The notes under the pieces were generated by a model that did no database searches, was not told the DNA's origin, and saw only the letters and a program-made list of their open reading frames with translations. The position numbers were made by a program, and so were the translations under genes. Source: Chloroflexota bacterium (GTDB lineage: Bacteria > Chloroflexota > Anaerolineae > Aggregatilineales > Phototrophicaceae). From it: a stretch of DNA of 64,000 bases. The stretch lies in NCBI GenBank assembly GCA_028875245.1, contig JAPPEU010000073.1:34245-98244 (forward strand), written 5' to 3'. This document shows, one piece after another, positions 49,903 through 59,197 of this stretch (position 1 is the stretch's first letter; the number at the start of each line of letters is the position of its first letter).

Positions 49903-51131
49903 GGCCGCTTCTCTTTCGGGCCCGCAGCGCTCCCCCGCGCGCGAGCCTGTTCCATGCCAGGGCCAGTTTCATCCCCCAAGGCCAGCTCAAAGAGCCGGCG
50001 GTAACCCGCCACATACTTCCGCGGCGAGAAGAAATCTTCGGCGAAGGCGCGCGCCTTCTCGCCCATGGCCGAGACGTCCTGCGCGTAGATTCGCCGCAGC
50101 GCCGCCGTCAATTCGGCTTCGTTCCCGGCTTCGACCAGGTAGCCATTTTCGCCATCGACAATCATATCCGGGATGCCGCCGACGCGGCTGCCGATGACCG
50201 GCGTGCCCAGCAGCATCGCCTCCACCACCACGCGCCCCAAACCTTCCGACAGCGATGGCAGGACCATGACGCGGGCAGCCGCGAAATAGCCCGCCAGCTC
50301 GCGCTGCGAGACAGCGCCGGCGAAATGGGCGCGCTCGCTGATGCCGAGCTCGGCCGCCGCCCGCCGCAGCGATTCGGCATAAGCGCTGTTCTCCGCGCCG
50401 CCGACCAGATGCAGCCGCGCGCGCGGATGATCCAGCTCGGCGAAGGCTTTTAGCAGCAGGTCTACGCCCTTGCGCGGGATCAGCACGCCGGCGTAAACGA
50501 CATCAACCGCCTCATCAAGGGGCAGGCGCCGCGCCATCCGCAGAAATACATCGGTGTCGCTAAAGGTCATGAAGCGCGCCTGGGGCAGTTCAGGCGCGTA
50601 ATGGCGGGCGCGCTCCGCGGTGGACGACGAGATCACGCGCAGGGCGTCGGCGCGGCGGAAGGCGAAACGGGCCAGCGCCAGCATCAGGCGGCGGTACATG
50701 CCCGGCAGCGGGACGGAGCGCTGCAAGAAGACATCTTCTTCGAAATTGTTGTGGTTCTCGATGATGAGCTTGGGACGGCGGCCCAAGAGGCGGACGAAAG
50801 CTTTGGCAGCGGCGCCGATCGCGCCTTCGAAGGGGCTTTGCGCCACGATGAGGGCGGCCCGCCGGCGCATGACCAGCCAGCAAAGCAGCAGCGGCGCCAG
50901 GCTGAAAATCACCAGATAACGCAGCAATGACGTGGGCGGCTGCGGCAGCAGGTAGAAAGAGACATGCTCCTTGAAACGCCGTGGGCGAAACGATGACGAA
51001 AAACCGATAACGTGAAACTCATAGCCGGGCATGCCGGCCATCAGCTGCCACTTGCGGGCGGCGGCGGCATCCAGCGGCTGGCTGTAGCGCGCGCTGCTGA
51101 TCCAGCACAGGCTCCGGCGCTGTTCAGGCAC
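49899..51131 (-). CDS. Glycosyltransferase family 4 (GT-B)
   Basis: The 410-residue enzyme has a GT-B N-half with one hydrophobic, possibly membrane-associated segment (LRYLVIFSLAPLLLCWLVM) and a donor-binding C-half: VDVVYAGVLIPRKGVDLLLKAFAEL, RLHLVGGAE, ERAHFAGAVSQRELAGYFAAARVMVLPSLSEGLGRVVVEAMLLGTPVIGSRVGG. The E-x7-E motif (EGLGRVVVE) is present. The sugar and acceptor are unknown. It starts 36 bases after the YvlD-like gene and overlaps the DnaJ-type gene. Confidence 0.9.
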   Translation of the reverse strand: MPEQRRSLCWISSARYSQPLDAAAARKWQLMAGMPGYEFHVIGFSSSFRPRRFKEHVSFYLLPQPPTSLLRYLVIFSLAPLLLCWLVMRRRAALIVAQSPFEGAIGAAAKAFVRLLGRRPKLIIENHNNFEEDVFLQRSVPLPGMYRRLMLALARFAFRRADALRVISSSTAERARHYAPELPQARFMTFSDTDVFLRMARRLPLDEAVDVVYAGVLIPRKGVDLLLKAFAELDHPRARLHLVGGAENSAYAESLRRAAAELGISERAHFAGAVSQRELAGYFAAARVMVLPSLSEGLGRVVVEAMLLGTPVIGSRVGGIPDMIVDGENGYLVEAGNEAELTAALRRIYAQDVSAMGEKARAFAEDFFSPRKYVAGYRRLFELALGDETGPGMEQARARGSAAGPKEKRP

Positions 51132-51167
51132 GGGGGCTTCCCGCTGATGAGGGCGCGCTGATGTCCT

Positions 51168-51584
51168 TCACTTCTGCTTGCGCGAATCGCTGTACACGAT
51201 CACCTCGGGGCCCGCGCGCTCCGGCGAGTCCTTCAGTTTGAGCACAGTTTCCAGGGCGATGGACACAGCCGCCATGACCATGCCGCCGAGGATGGCGGTG
51301 AATATGCCGCCGTCGATCGTCAGCCTGTCGCCCGCCAAAGAATCGGTGATCATGAGCATGACGCCGTTGATCACAAAAATGAACAAGCCGAGCGACAGCA
51401 GCACAGCCGGGCAAGTCAAGAGCAGCAGCAGCGGCTTAAGCAGTGAATTCACCAGGCCGAAGATCAAGCCGATCGCCAGCAGCGTCGTGACATCGTTGTT
51501 CGCGATATGAATATTCGGGATCAACATGGCGGTGACGGCGATGGCCACCGCGTTGATCAAGACTCGGATCAGGAATTCTCGCAT
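51168..51584 (-). CDS. YvlD-like four-helix membrane protein (phage holin family 4 fold)
   Basis: The 138-residue protein has four transmembrane helices ([79 protein letters not shown]). The pattern [17 protein letters not shown] is that of the family annotated as mycobacterial-type phage holins, most of which are chromosomal YvlD proteins of unknown function. I do not take it as evidence of a prophage. It lies between the giant VWA gene and the GT4 gene on the same strand. Confidence 0.88.
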   Translation of the reverse strand: MREFLIRVLINAVAIAVTAMLIPNIHIANNDVTTLLAIGLIFGLVNSLLKPLLLLLTCPAVLLSLGLFIFVINGVMLMITDSLAGDRLTIDGGIFTAILGGMVMAAVSIALETVLKLKDSPERAGPEVIVYSDSRKQK

Positions 51585-51649
51585 ATATTCGCTCCTCGCG
51601 CGCCTGTGCTATGTACCGTATACGCCCAAAAGCCCCTCGCGGTCGCGGA

Positions 51650-54600
51650 TTATCGGCGGCGGCGAAGCAGGAACAAGAGCAGCAGCAGCAGCAGGCCGCC
51701 GACCACAGCGGCGATCGCCAAGGTGGTATCCTGCGTCTCCGGCTCATCGGCGCTCGGCGCTTCAATCTCGGTGATGGTCACCGGCGTCAGGCTCGGCTGC
51801 GCGGTGGGCTCGATGACGGCCGTCGCTGTCGGCGCATCGGTCGCCGTTGCCGGGAGCGCTGTCGGCTCGTCTGTTGGCTCGTCTGTCGGCGTGTCAGTCG
51901 GCGTCGCTTCGGCGGTGGCGGTTTCAGTTTCCGCTTCAGATGTGGCTTCGACATCCAGGGCGCTCTGCGCGATCGCCGTCAAGCTCGACTCGGCCGCGGC
52001 CGTCGCCGTGACATCGGGCGTTGCCGTATCGGTCGGCGTCGCGGTCGGTGTGTCCGTGGGGGCAGGCGTATCGGTCGGCGTTTCCGTTGGGACTGGCGTA
52101 TCGGTTGGCGTGGCCGTCGGGATCGGCGTATCGGTTGGCGTGGCCGTCGGGATCGGCGTGTCGGTTGGCGTGGCCGTGGGAACCGGCGTATCGGTTGGCG
52201 TGGCCGTCGGGATCGGCGTGTCAGTTGGCGTGGCCGTGGGGACTGGCGTATCGGTCGGGGTGTCGGACGGGACAGGCGTGTCAGTCGGCGTGGCCGTCGG
52301 GACAGGCGTATCGGTTGGCGTGGCCGTCGGGACAGGCGTGTCGGTTGGCGTGGCCGTCGGGACAGGCGTGTCGGTCGGCGTGTCGGACGGGATCGGCGTG
52401 TCAGTTGGCGTGGCCGTCGGGATCGGCGTATCGGTTGGTGTGGCCGTCGGGACAGGCGTATCGGTCGGTGTGGCCGTCGGGACCGGCGTGTCGGTCGGCG
52501 TGGCCGTCGGGATCGGCGTATCGGTTGGTGTGGCCGTCGGGACTGGCGTGTCAGTTGGCGTGGCCGTCGGGACTGGCGTATCTGTCGGCGTGTCTGTGGG
52601 GACTGGCGTGTCTGTTGGCGTGTCCGTCGGGATCGGCGTATCGGTTGGTGTGGCCGTCGGGACTGGCGTGTCAGTTGGCGTGGCCGTCGGGACTGGCGTA
52701 TCTGTCGGCGTGTCTGTGGGGACTGGCGTGTCTGTTGGCGTGTCCGTCGGGATCGGCGTATCGGTTGGTGTGGCCGTCGGCAACGGTGTATGAGTTTCAG
52801 TCGGGACCGGTGTATCTGTCGGCTCGGGCGTATTGGTGTCAGTCGGTATCGGCGTGTCAGTCGGCTCGGGCGTAGCAGTGTCAGTCGGGATCGATGTATC
52901 AGTCGGCTCAAGCGTATCGGTCTCTGTCGGCAGCGGTGTGTCCGTTGGCACGGGCGTATCGGTCTCTGTCGGCAGCGGTGTGTCCGTTGGTACGGGCGTA
53001 GCGGTCTCTGTCGGAAGCAGCGTTTCAGTTGGCAGCGCCGTATTGGTCTCGCTCGGTATCGGCGTTTCAGTTGGCACGGGCGTAGCGGTCTCTGTCGGAA
53101 GCAGCGTTTCAGTTGGCAGCGCCGTATTGGTCTCGCTCGGAAGTGGCGTGTCGGTTGGCAGCGCCGTATTGGTCTCGCTCGGAAGCGGCGTGTCGGTTGG
53201 CAGCGCCGTATTGGTCTCGCTCGGAAGTGGCGTAGCCGTTGGCGGCGGCTCTGTATTAGTGGGCAGCGGCGCTTCCGTGAATGCAGGGATGGGCGTATCC
53301 GTCGGAACCGCCGTGTCGGTCGCGGTCAATTGCTGGATCGCGCGCGCGGTCTGGGCGGATTCGGTTGAAGGCGTATCGGTTAAGACTGGCATATCGGTAT
53401 GGGTGGCGGTGGGCGCGGCGGTATCGGTCGCTGTTGCTGTGTGCGTCGCCGTCGCGGTAGCAGTCGGAGGCGGCGTAAACGTCGGCGTCGGCGGCAGCTG
53501 CACCGTGAAGGGCAAGCGAAGGGTCGAGGTTTGCCCGCCTTCGTTTGTGACGGCGACCAGCGCCTCATGCTCGCCATCGCCCAATTCTTCAGCCGGTATC
53601 GTGAAGACCTCGTCTTCGACGACTTCGGCCGGCCCGCCATCATAGGACACCTCTATGCGCGTGATCGTGGTCTGGCCGCCGGCATCCACATTCACATCTT
53701 CAGGACCGCTGATCAGCGCATCAACCGCGACGCCGCTGACTTCCACTGTCGGCGCCAAGGCGGCAACCTCGAATTCGAATGTCTCTATCGTCTCGGCGCC
53801 GGCTTCATCCACGGCATGCACCGCGATCGTATTGCGGCCGGGCGGCAGATCGGCCGCGTTCAGCGTGAAGTCAAATCGGTTGCTCCCCGCCAGCGTGCCC
53901 AAATCGGGCTCGACGCTCAAGCTGACAATCGGCGACTGACCCTCGACGGTGATGCTGCCGGTGGTGATGTCGCTGACCACGGTCTCGGCCGTCAGCCCTT
54001 CAATCTCGAGGCGCGGCGGCAGCTTCTCGACTTCGAAACTCTTCTCAACGGTGGTGACTTGCCCGCCCGCGTTGGTCGCGCGGATGCTGAGTTGGTGCTC
54101 TTCAGGCAGGAGCTCGAAGGGATCCAGATCGAATTCATAAGGCGCTTCGGTATCCGTTTTGACAACCTCGCCGTCAACGATGAATTCAACCTGCGTGATC
54201 TCGGTCTGCCCGCCGGCATCAACCGAGATGACTTCCGCCTCGGCGACATCTTCCTGGGGCGCGGTCTCAAAATCATCCGATACGGTCGGGGGCAGAGCGG
54301 CGATCTCAAACTCCGCGCTCAGCCGGCCCACGTCCCCTTCAACATCACTGACCGTGATATCAAGCTGATGTTCGCCCGGTTCCTGCTCTACCGGGACGAT
54401 GGTGTAGGTTTCTTCAGTCGAGACGACCTCGCCATCGAGCGTGTATTCGATGCTCTCGATATCCTGGTCGGCGCGGATTTCTACCGTGATCTGCGTGTCG
54501 TCGGTCAGCGCCTCGGCGAAGAGATCATCGGGCAAGAAGAGCAGCGGCACCGGTATCGGCGCGCGCAGGGTGGCGCGGCCCGCCGCCCTTTGGCCATCGC

Positions 54601-55468
54601 TTGTGGCGACGTTCAGCGTGAAATCGTAGCGCCTGCCATCGGCCGGCACATCGGCGCTCATCGTGACGATGTATTGGCTGCGGAATAAGAAGGCGAGATT
54701 GCTGAAGATTGCGCCCAGTTCCTCCGGCAGCGGCGCGTTGTAAAACTCGCCGTTGGATTCCGAGGCGATCGCCTCCAGGAAGCGCTGGTCGATATTCCAG
54801 CCCAGGCCGATGGAGTAGACCGGCACGCCATGAATGGTCGCGGCGCGGATGCTCTCTTGGCGGCTGTGCTCGCTGATATTGCCATACTCGCTGCCGTCGC
54901 TTAGGATCACCACCGCTTTGCGCTCCAGCGGCGCTTCGTTGGCGACTTCGATAGCGCGCAGGGTGGCGTCATAGAGCGCCGTCTGCCCGCCATAAGCGAG
55001 GTTTTCGAACTGCTGGAAAATGAGGGCGCGGTCGGTCGTAAAATTGACGATGAGGCGGGCGCTATCGCTGAAGGTCATGAGGGCGACCGGGTCATCAGGG
55101 CCCAGCGCATTGATGTAGCCGCGGGCGGCCGCCAGCGCTTCCGATAAAGGCTGGTCCGCCATGCTGCTGCTGGTATCGATGACCAGGACAGTGGCGAAAG
55201 CCAGTTCGTCATCGGTGATGTTCTCAACGCGGCTGATATTCGCCAGGCCGGCCAGATCGCCGCCAATCGAGAAGTTATCCACCGCCAGGCCGGAGAGCAA
55301 CTGCTCGCTGGAATCGAGGATGCTGACGTGAATGGCGATCTCTGAGAGTTCTGTGCTGTCGATGCCGATGATATCGAGGCTGACGCCGGCTTCGTCCTGC
55401 ATGAAGACGACGCTGAAAGGGACAAGCAATAGGAGGGCGAGGGCGGTTCGCAACGCGCGTCGCTTCAA
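51650..55468 (-). CDS. Giant VWA surface protein with Thr-Pro-rich repeat stalk
   Basis: The 1272-residue protein has a signal peptide ([18 protein letters not shown]), a VWA domain with [15 protein letters not shown] (about 96-105) and [10 protein letters not shown], then several Ig-like domains of about 90 residues each ([50 protein letters not shown]). Residues about 737-1150 are a low-complexity stalk of Thr, Pro, Asp and Ala in ten-residue units such as [10 protein letters not shown]. The C-terminus has a transmembrane helix ([18 protein letters not shown]) and RRRR, so it is anchored by its tail. TPT stalks of this kind are common in Chloroflexota surface proteins. Partners unknown. Confidence 0.93.
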   Translation of the reverse strand: MKRRALRTALALLLLVPFSVVFMQDEAGVSLDIIGIDSTELSEIAIHVSILDSSEQLLSGLAVDNFSIGGDLAGLANISRVENITDDELAFATVLVIDTSSSMADQPLSEALAAARGYINALGPDDPVALMTFSDSARLIVNFTTDRALIFQQFENLAYGGQTALYDATLRAIEVANEAPLERKAVVILSDGSEYGNISEHSRQESIRAATIHGVPVYSIGLGWNIDQRFLEAIASESNGEFYNAPLPEELGAIFSNLAFLFRSQYIVTMSADVPADGRRYDFTLNVATSDGQRAAGRATLRAPIPVPLLFLPDDLFAEALTDDTQITVEIRADQDIESIEYTLDGEVVSTEETYTIVPVEQEPGEHQLDITVSDVEGDVGRLSAEFEIAALPPTVSDDFETAPQEDVAEAEVISVDAGGQTEITQVEFIVDGEVVKTDTEAPYEFDLDPFELLPEEHQLSIRATNAGGQVTTVEKSFEVEKLPPRLEIEGLTAETVVSDITTGSITVEGQSPIVSLSVEPDLGTLAGSNRFDFTLNAADLPPGRNTIAVHAVDEAGAETIETFEFEVAALAPTVEVSGVAVDALISGPEDVNVDAGGQTTITRIEVSYDGGPAEVVEDEVFTIPAEELGDGEHEALVAVTNEGGQTSTLRLPFTVQLPPTPTFTPPPTATATATHTATATDTAAPTATHTDMPVLTDTPSTESAQTARAIQQLTATDTAVPTDTPIPAFTEAPLPTNTEPPPTATPLPSETNTALPTDTPLPSETNTALPTDTPLPSETNTALPTETLLPTETATPVPTETPIPSETNTALPTETLLPTETATPVPTDTPLPTETDTPVPTDTPLPTETDTLEPTDTSIPTDTATPEPTDTPIPTDTNTPEPTDTPVPTETHTPLPTATPTDTPIPTDTPTDTPVPTDTPTDTPVPTATPTDTPVPTATPTDTPIPTDTPTDTPVPTDTPTDTPVPTATPTDTPVPTATPTDTPIPTATPTDTPVPTATPTDTPVPTATPTDTPIPTATPTDTPIPSDTPTDTPVPTATPTDTPVPTATPTDTPVPTATPTDTPVPSDTPTDTPVPTATPTDTPIPTATPTDTPVPTATPTDTPIPTATPTDTPIPTATPTDTPVPTETPTDTPAPTDTPTATPTDTATPDVTATAAAESSLTAIAQSALDVEATSEAETETATAEATPTDTPTDEPTDEPTALPATATDAPTATAVIEPTAQPSLTPVTITEIEAPSADEPETQDTTLAIAAVVGGLLLLLLLFLLRRRR
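52020..53260 (-). repeat. Coding tandem repeat (30-base unit)
   Basis: On the minus strand a 30-base unit encoding [14 protein letters not shown] peptides is repeated about 25 times to 52790. It is followed by looser [20 protein letters not shown] units to about 53260. Some 120-base blocks recur almost exactly (for example near 52500-52620 and 52620-52740). Copy number is likely to vary by slippage in steps of 30 bases, always in frame. Confidence 0.95.
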
Positions 55469-55660
55469 TTCAGATTCTCCAATGGCGATGGCCGGCTGAA
55501 CAAATCAAGGGCAGAATTTAACCCAATCTCGCCGCTTTGTCACCTGTTGCCGCTAATAGTTGTCATTGTAGAAAACGAGATGCGAAAAATACAGTTGAAA
55601 GATACAAAGCGAGCGGCGAATTTGCAGCGCATCGCCGTATGTCGGTTTCGCGATAACATT

Positions 55661-55799
55661 CACCACAGCCCTCGCAAGTAGCGACTCGGCTCACGCAGAA
55701 TATCGAGCGCGCACAAATGAGAATCTCTAGGGGCGTCTCGCTGAGACGCCCTTCCTTGCGATAGCGAGCTTTAGGGCGACTCACAGAGCCGCCCCTACA
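55661..55799 (+). repeat. Composite dispersed repeat, copy 6
   Basis: The arm 55661-55714 (TTCACCACAGCCCTCGCAAG, CTCGGCTCACGCAGAATATC) is followed by the double hairpin 55736-55799 (TCTAGGGGCGTCTC-GCT-GAGACGCCC; GGGCGACTCACAGAGCCGCCCCTACA). After it comes AAGGCTTGTCCGGTA, also found after the hairpin at 63956. Confidence 0.75.
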
Positions 55800-55856
55800 A
55801 GGCTTGTCCGGTAGTGTGTCAAAGTGCGGTTGTTTGAGTAGTTTATATCTCCATAC

Positions 55857-55928
55857 TCCCACCCCAAGGCCCCTCCCGCCATCTCTATGGCAGGCATCCC
55901 ATGAAGAGGAAGGGGCCGGGGATGGGGT
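55857..55928. repeat. C/G-rich palindromic repeat with internal insert
   Basis: CCCACCCCAAGGCCCCTCCC and GAAGAGGAAGGGGCCGGGG..GGGG frame a 28-base insert beginning GCCATCTCTATGGC. It is a member of the C/G-rich family found at 218, 12180 and 59086. The 564-base gap 55469-56032 has no other feature except the composite repeat before it. Confidence 0.65.
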
Positions 55929-56032
55929 AGAAAAAGCGACAATTTCGCTATGATTGCAGACTGAATTTATGAGGTTCGTCAAAAAAGAGAAAAGGAGGCG
56001 CGCACAGAGGGCGCAGCGGCCTCGCCCCCGGA

Positions 56033-56752
56033 TCAGACGCCGCCGTAGCGCTCCTGCGCGCGCGCGAGCCAGCGCAGAATCGGCGCCAGCTTGGCAAAGT
56101 GGTCGTAGCAGACATCGATGAGCCGCGGCGTCGTGATCACGCTCGGCGGGATGTCATGCGTGCCGGCGTGCAGGTTGTTGTACTTCAGCCATTCCACGCG
56201 CGCATGACCTCCGTCGAAGCCGCGCGGCGCGCGCTTGTAATGCTTCCCGCTCAAGCGGTAGCCGGCCGTCTCCACCGCTTTGGCCAGCGCAACCAGGTCA
56301 GGCCCCAGCTCATCATCGAGCACGGCTTGGCGGTAGGCATCCAGCATGGGCTTGGCGAAATGAAACATACCGACCATCAAGCCGGCGTCATCGGGGCTGA
56401 TCTGCATGCCGAAGCCGGGATGCTGCATCTTCTTGCCGCTACCATGCCACCACATCATGGCGACGTTGACCTTGTAAGGCGACTTGTCTTTGCTGAAGCG
56501 GGTATCGCGCGCCGCCCGCATCAACGAGCCGCTGCCATTCGTCCGCAGGTCAACCACGATATCCGCGTCGAGTTCTTTCAGCCGCGCGCCCATGGCCGCC
56601 ACCCAGGCAAGCGCCGGCGCCTTGACGAATTCGTCATAACGCGGCCTGTTGGCGGCGAACCATTCGCGACTGTTGTTCGCGCGCAGCTCGCGCAGGAAGG
56701 CTTGTGTTTCGGCGGGAAAACCGGGGAAGCCGCTCATATAATTATCCGTCAT
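56033..56752 (-). CDS. DUF2461 family protein
   Basis: The 239-residue protein matches DUF2461: GFPAETQAFLRELRANNSREWFAANRPRYDEFVKAPALAWV at the N-terminus, RDTRFSKDKSPYKVNVAMMWWH, and the C-terminal PRGFDGGHARVEWLKYNNLHAG. Members are soluble, of unknown function, and widespread in actinobacteria, chloroflexi and proteobacteria. The gene is divergent from the cyclophilin gene, with 168 bases between the starts. Confidence 0.9.
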   Translation of the reverse strand: MTDNYMSGFPGFPAETQAFLRELRANNSREWFAANRPRYDEFVKAPALAWVAAMGARLKELDADIVVDLRTNGSGSLMRAARDTRFSKDKSPYKVNVAMMWWHGSGKKMQHPGFGMQISPDDAGLMVGMFHFAKPMLDAYRQAVLDDELGPDLVALAKAVETAGYRLSGKHYKRAPRGFDGGHARVEWLKYNNLHAGTHDIPPSVITTPRLIDVCYDHFAKLAPILRWLARAQERYGGV

Positions 56753-56919
56753 CCTATTTGATTTCGTTTGCGATTGTAGCAGACGCCCCCGCCGATTCCA
56801 CCCGCAGGCTGTCGCCCGACTCCCCGCCGTCCACTAATCCCGCCTATGCAAGCGCCCGTCTCACTGGCAAAATGCGCGCAGTCTATGTCATCGCTCGCCG
56901 AAGGGCAAAGGAAGATCTC

Positions 56920-58143
56920 ATGCGCCTTTTACGACCCGTTATCGCTCTGGTAATCCTTGTCGCGCTGTCCATTTCCGCAATGGCGCAGGACTTGCCGACC
57001 CCGCAGGATCTCTGCGCCGCCGCCGAGCCCGCTCCCTTGACGATGATGCAGTTTGCCGAGGCGGAGCGCGCCATTGAACCGAGCGTGGATTACCGCGCAA
57101 TCTTCTGTACATCCGCCGGCGCCATCTATGTCGATCTTTATGAGGAACTGACGCCGATCACGGTGAACAATTTCGTCTTCCTGGCGGGGCAGGGCTATTA
57201 CGACAGCAGCACCTTTCATCGGGTCATCCCCGATTTCATGGCCCAAGGCGGCGACCCCACCGGCACGGGGCGCGGCGGCCCCGGTTATCAGTTCAAGGAT
57301 GAGCCGGTCGGCTTCCTTACATTTGATCGGCCGGGTTTGCTGGCGATGGCGAACGCCGGCCCCGGCACCAACGGGAGCCAGTTTTTCATCACGACCGCGC
57401 CGACGCCGCATTTGAATTACAAACATACGATTTTCGGCGACGTGTTGGTCGGCCAAGATATCGTAGAGGCGATCCGCGAGCGCGACCCAAGCACGGCGAG
57501 CGACGCCGGCGAGACCCTGAAAACGGTGCTTATCATCGAGGAACCGGCGCAAGTCGAGAGCGCTGAGGCGACGCTTGCGGACGCGAGCGCAGAAGATATC
57601 GGCGCGGCCTTCAAGGCATTCACCGACGGCCTGCCGCCCACCCTGCCGCTCGACGCCGAGCGCTCCGGTTATTTCTCAACTGAGGATTTGGCGGCCACAG
57701 TCGCCGAACCGCTGCAGGAGGGCTTCGGGACATTTGCCGCGGAACAGGGCCACCAGTATCGCCAGAGGATGCAGATAATCAACAAAGATTGCGCTGAGTC
57801 GGTGTTCTTTTCATCGCTGGGTTATTGGGTTGATGTCTTCGCCGATGCCGCTGCCGCCCGCGCCGCTGCCGAAGACGCCTTCATGCTGCAATGGCTGGAA
57901 AGCTACGGCTACGAACGCGCTGATTCCGCCCCCAATGTTTATCGAGCGGAGGCTGAAACCTGCGCCGGCAATGCGGGCGCGCACCTGCTGGCCCTCTATC
58001 CGCGCGGGCGTTTTCTGGCGACGCTGGATGTGCTGGTCGGGGATGAAATCCTGGGGCAAGCGCCGCCGGCCGCGCTGCTACAAAACCTCGCGCTGCAGAT
58101 CGAGGGCGCCTTCGCTTCGATTTACAGGCCCGAGATTCGCTAG
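56920..58143 (+). CDS. Secreted cyclophilin-type peptidyl-prolyl isomerase with extra C-terminal domain
   Basis: From ATG 56920 (AAAGGAAG upstream; the frame runs back to 56704 without signals) the product is 407 residues. A signal peptide (LLRPVIALVILVALSISAMA) is followed by the cyclophilin domain at about 60-210. Catalytic-site motifs there are STFHRVIPDFMAQGGDPTGTGRGGPGYQFKDE, LLAMANAGPGTNGSQFFIT and LNYKHTIFG. The remaining 190 residues have two cysteines and no family I recognise; they resemble a substrate-binding extension. The stop overlaps the convergent gene by four bases. Confidence 0.93.
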   Translation: MRLLRPVIALVILVALSISAMAQDLPTPQDLCAAAEPAPLTMMQFAEAERAIEPSVDYRAIFCTSAGAIYVDLYEELTPITVNNFVFLAGQGYYDSSTFHRVIPDFMAQGGDPTGTGRGGPGYQFKDEPVGFLTFDRPGLLAMANAGPGTNGSQFFITTAPTPHLNYKHTIFGDVLVGQDIVEAIRERDPSTASDAGETLKTVLIIEEPAQVESAEATLADASAEDIGAAFKAFTDGLPPTLPLDAERSGYFSTEDLAATVAEPLQEGFGTFAAEQGHQYRQRMQIINKDCAESVFFSSLGYWVDVFADAAAARAAAEDAFMLQWLESYGYERADSAPNVYRAEAETCAGNAGAHLLALYPRGRFLATLDVLVGDEILGQAPPAALLQNLALQIEGAFASIYRPEIR

Positions 58144-59084
58144 TCCAGCCGCCGCCGCAGCTGTGCCAGCGCCTCGTCCCGCGCTGACAAGTGGCATAGC
58201 TCGACCGCTTCAATGAAGAGAGGCAAGTCCTCCCGCCGGGCCAGCCGCGCCAGGCGCAGCAGCCGCTCGCCGAGTTCGTCATCGCGCGCCGCCGCCATCA
58301 TCACCAGGCCGTAGCGGCGCAGGTCCGCGTCTCGCGTCGCCAGAATGACCGCCTGCAGGCGATCGTACAAGGGCGCCTGCCGTTCCTTGATGATCCAATT
58401 GATGATGCCCATCGTCGCCGTCGGCTGGTCAATCTCCTGGTAGCGTTCAATCAAGCCCTCATATAAGTGAAGGGGAAAATCGTCTCCCAGCGATTCCAGC
58501 GCCGCCCCGGTCAGCTCGCCGCGCGCCGTCTGCGCCATCTCAAGCCCGCCGCGCAGCAGAAACTGATAAATCGGCAAGCGCTGATCCGAAGCGACCAGCA
58601 CATCAATCGCGGTCATCGCCGGCTCGCAGTTGAAGACCGATGTCTGCGGCTCAGCCAGGAAGCGGGCCGCGTAGAGGCAGGCGAGCGGCGGATCAATCGG
58701 CGTCAAGCCGGCCAGGGCGACCGCCCGCAGGTTTTGGGCAACATCGTCAACCGGCTGAAAGTGGTAGGTCTCGAGGCCGAGCCGATAAATATCGGCGTCA
58801 TCCGGGTGCTCGATATGCGCGAGCAGCCTCGTCAAAGCCTCGCGCAGCAGGCCCGCTTTGTCGCGCTTGCTTTCGGCGAAAAGCAAGAGACATTTATCGC
58901 GCAGGGCCGGCCGATGGCTCTCGTCGAGCGTCCGCCGAACGCGTTCGGATTGCAGGATGAGCAGACACTCATCCAGATATTGCCGGCTGTTTGAGCGCGC
59001 GAGCAGCTCCAGGGCCAGGTCGCGCCGCGCTTCCGCCGCCTGCGCCCGCTGCAATTTGGCGTATAGGTCAGCTTGTGTCAGCAT
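58140..59084 (-). CDS. Helical-repeat protein of unknown function
   Basis: From ATG 59084 the product is 314 residues (GTG 59093 adds three more). It is entirely helical, with repeated helix pairs such as ALELLARSNSRQYLDECLLILQ, EALTRLLAHIEHPDDADIYRLGLE and LRRYGLVMMAAARDDELGERLLRLARLARRED. That gives a HEAT/armadillo-like solenoid suited to protein contacts. The start codon lies just inside the edge of the C/G-rich element at 59086, whose GGGGTGGGGG serves as the purine-rich region upstream. Confidence 0.75.
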   Translation of the reverse strand: MLTQADLYAKLQRAQAAEARRDLALELLARSNSRQYLDECLLILQSERVRRTLDESHRPALRDKCLLLFAESKRDKAGLLREALTRLLAHIEHPDDADIYRLGLETYHFQPVDDVAQNLRAVALAGLTPIDPPLACLYAARFLAEPQTSVFNCEPAMTAIDVLVASDQRLPIYQFLLRGGLEMAQTARGELTGAALESLGDDFPLHLYEGLIERYQEIDQPTATMGIINWIIKERQAPLYDRLQAVILATRDADLRRYGLVMMAAARDDELGERLLRLARLARREDLPLFIEAVELCHLSARDEALAQLRRRLD

Positions 59085-59085
59085 G

Positions 59086-59197
59086 ACCCCCACCCCAACG
59101 CCCCTCCCCCATGAAGAGGGAGAGGCTTAAACGGCACGTGATTCTGCTGAATTCTCCCCTTCCCTCATTTTGGGGGAAGGGGCCGGGGGATGGGGGA
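59086..59197. mobile_element. Empty form of the C/G-rich element
   Basis: The left arm 59086-59127 (ACCCCCACCCCAACGCCCC to GAGGGAGAGGCTT) and right arm 59153-59197 (CCCTCATTTTGGGGGAAGGG to GGATGGGGGAT) match the two ends of the DUF559 cassette at 12180-12656 almost base for base. Here they are separated by 25 bases instead of about 390. It therefore looks like a MITE-like internal-deletion derivative. Its right arm encodes the last residues of the Ldh_2 protein. Confidence 0.75.

Noticed and set aside
51168..51584. Phage holin-like protein as evidence of a prophage
   Set aside because: The family is dominated by chromosomal YvlD proteins. There is no integrase, terminase, capsid or portal gene nearby.
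52020..53260. Array of about 30-base repeats, considered as a CRISPR array
   Set aside because: There are no unique spacers between units, units abut in one reading frame, and the product is a surface-protein stalk. No cas genes are present.
51507..53645. Long plus-strand open frames with VGVAVG- or RRDRRVG-like repeats
   Set aside because: They are mirror readings of the TPT repeat DNA. The minus strand has a signal peptide, VWA, Ig-like domains and an anchor, so it is the coding strand.
55563..55982. A minus-strand open frame in the gap before the DUF2461 gene
   Set aside because: It is built from the composite and C/G-rich repeats; the translated sequence is repeat-derived and shows no family pattern.
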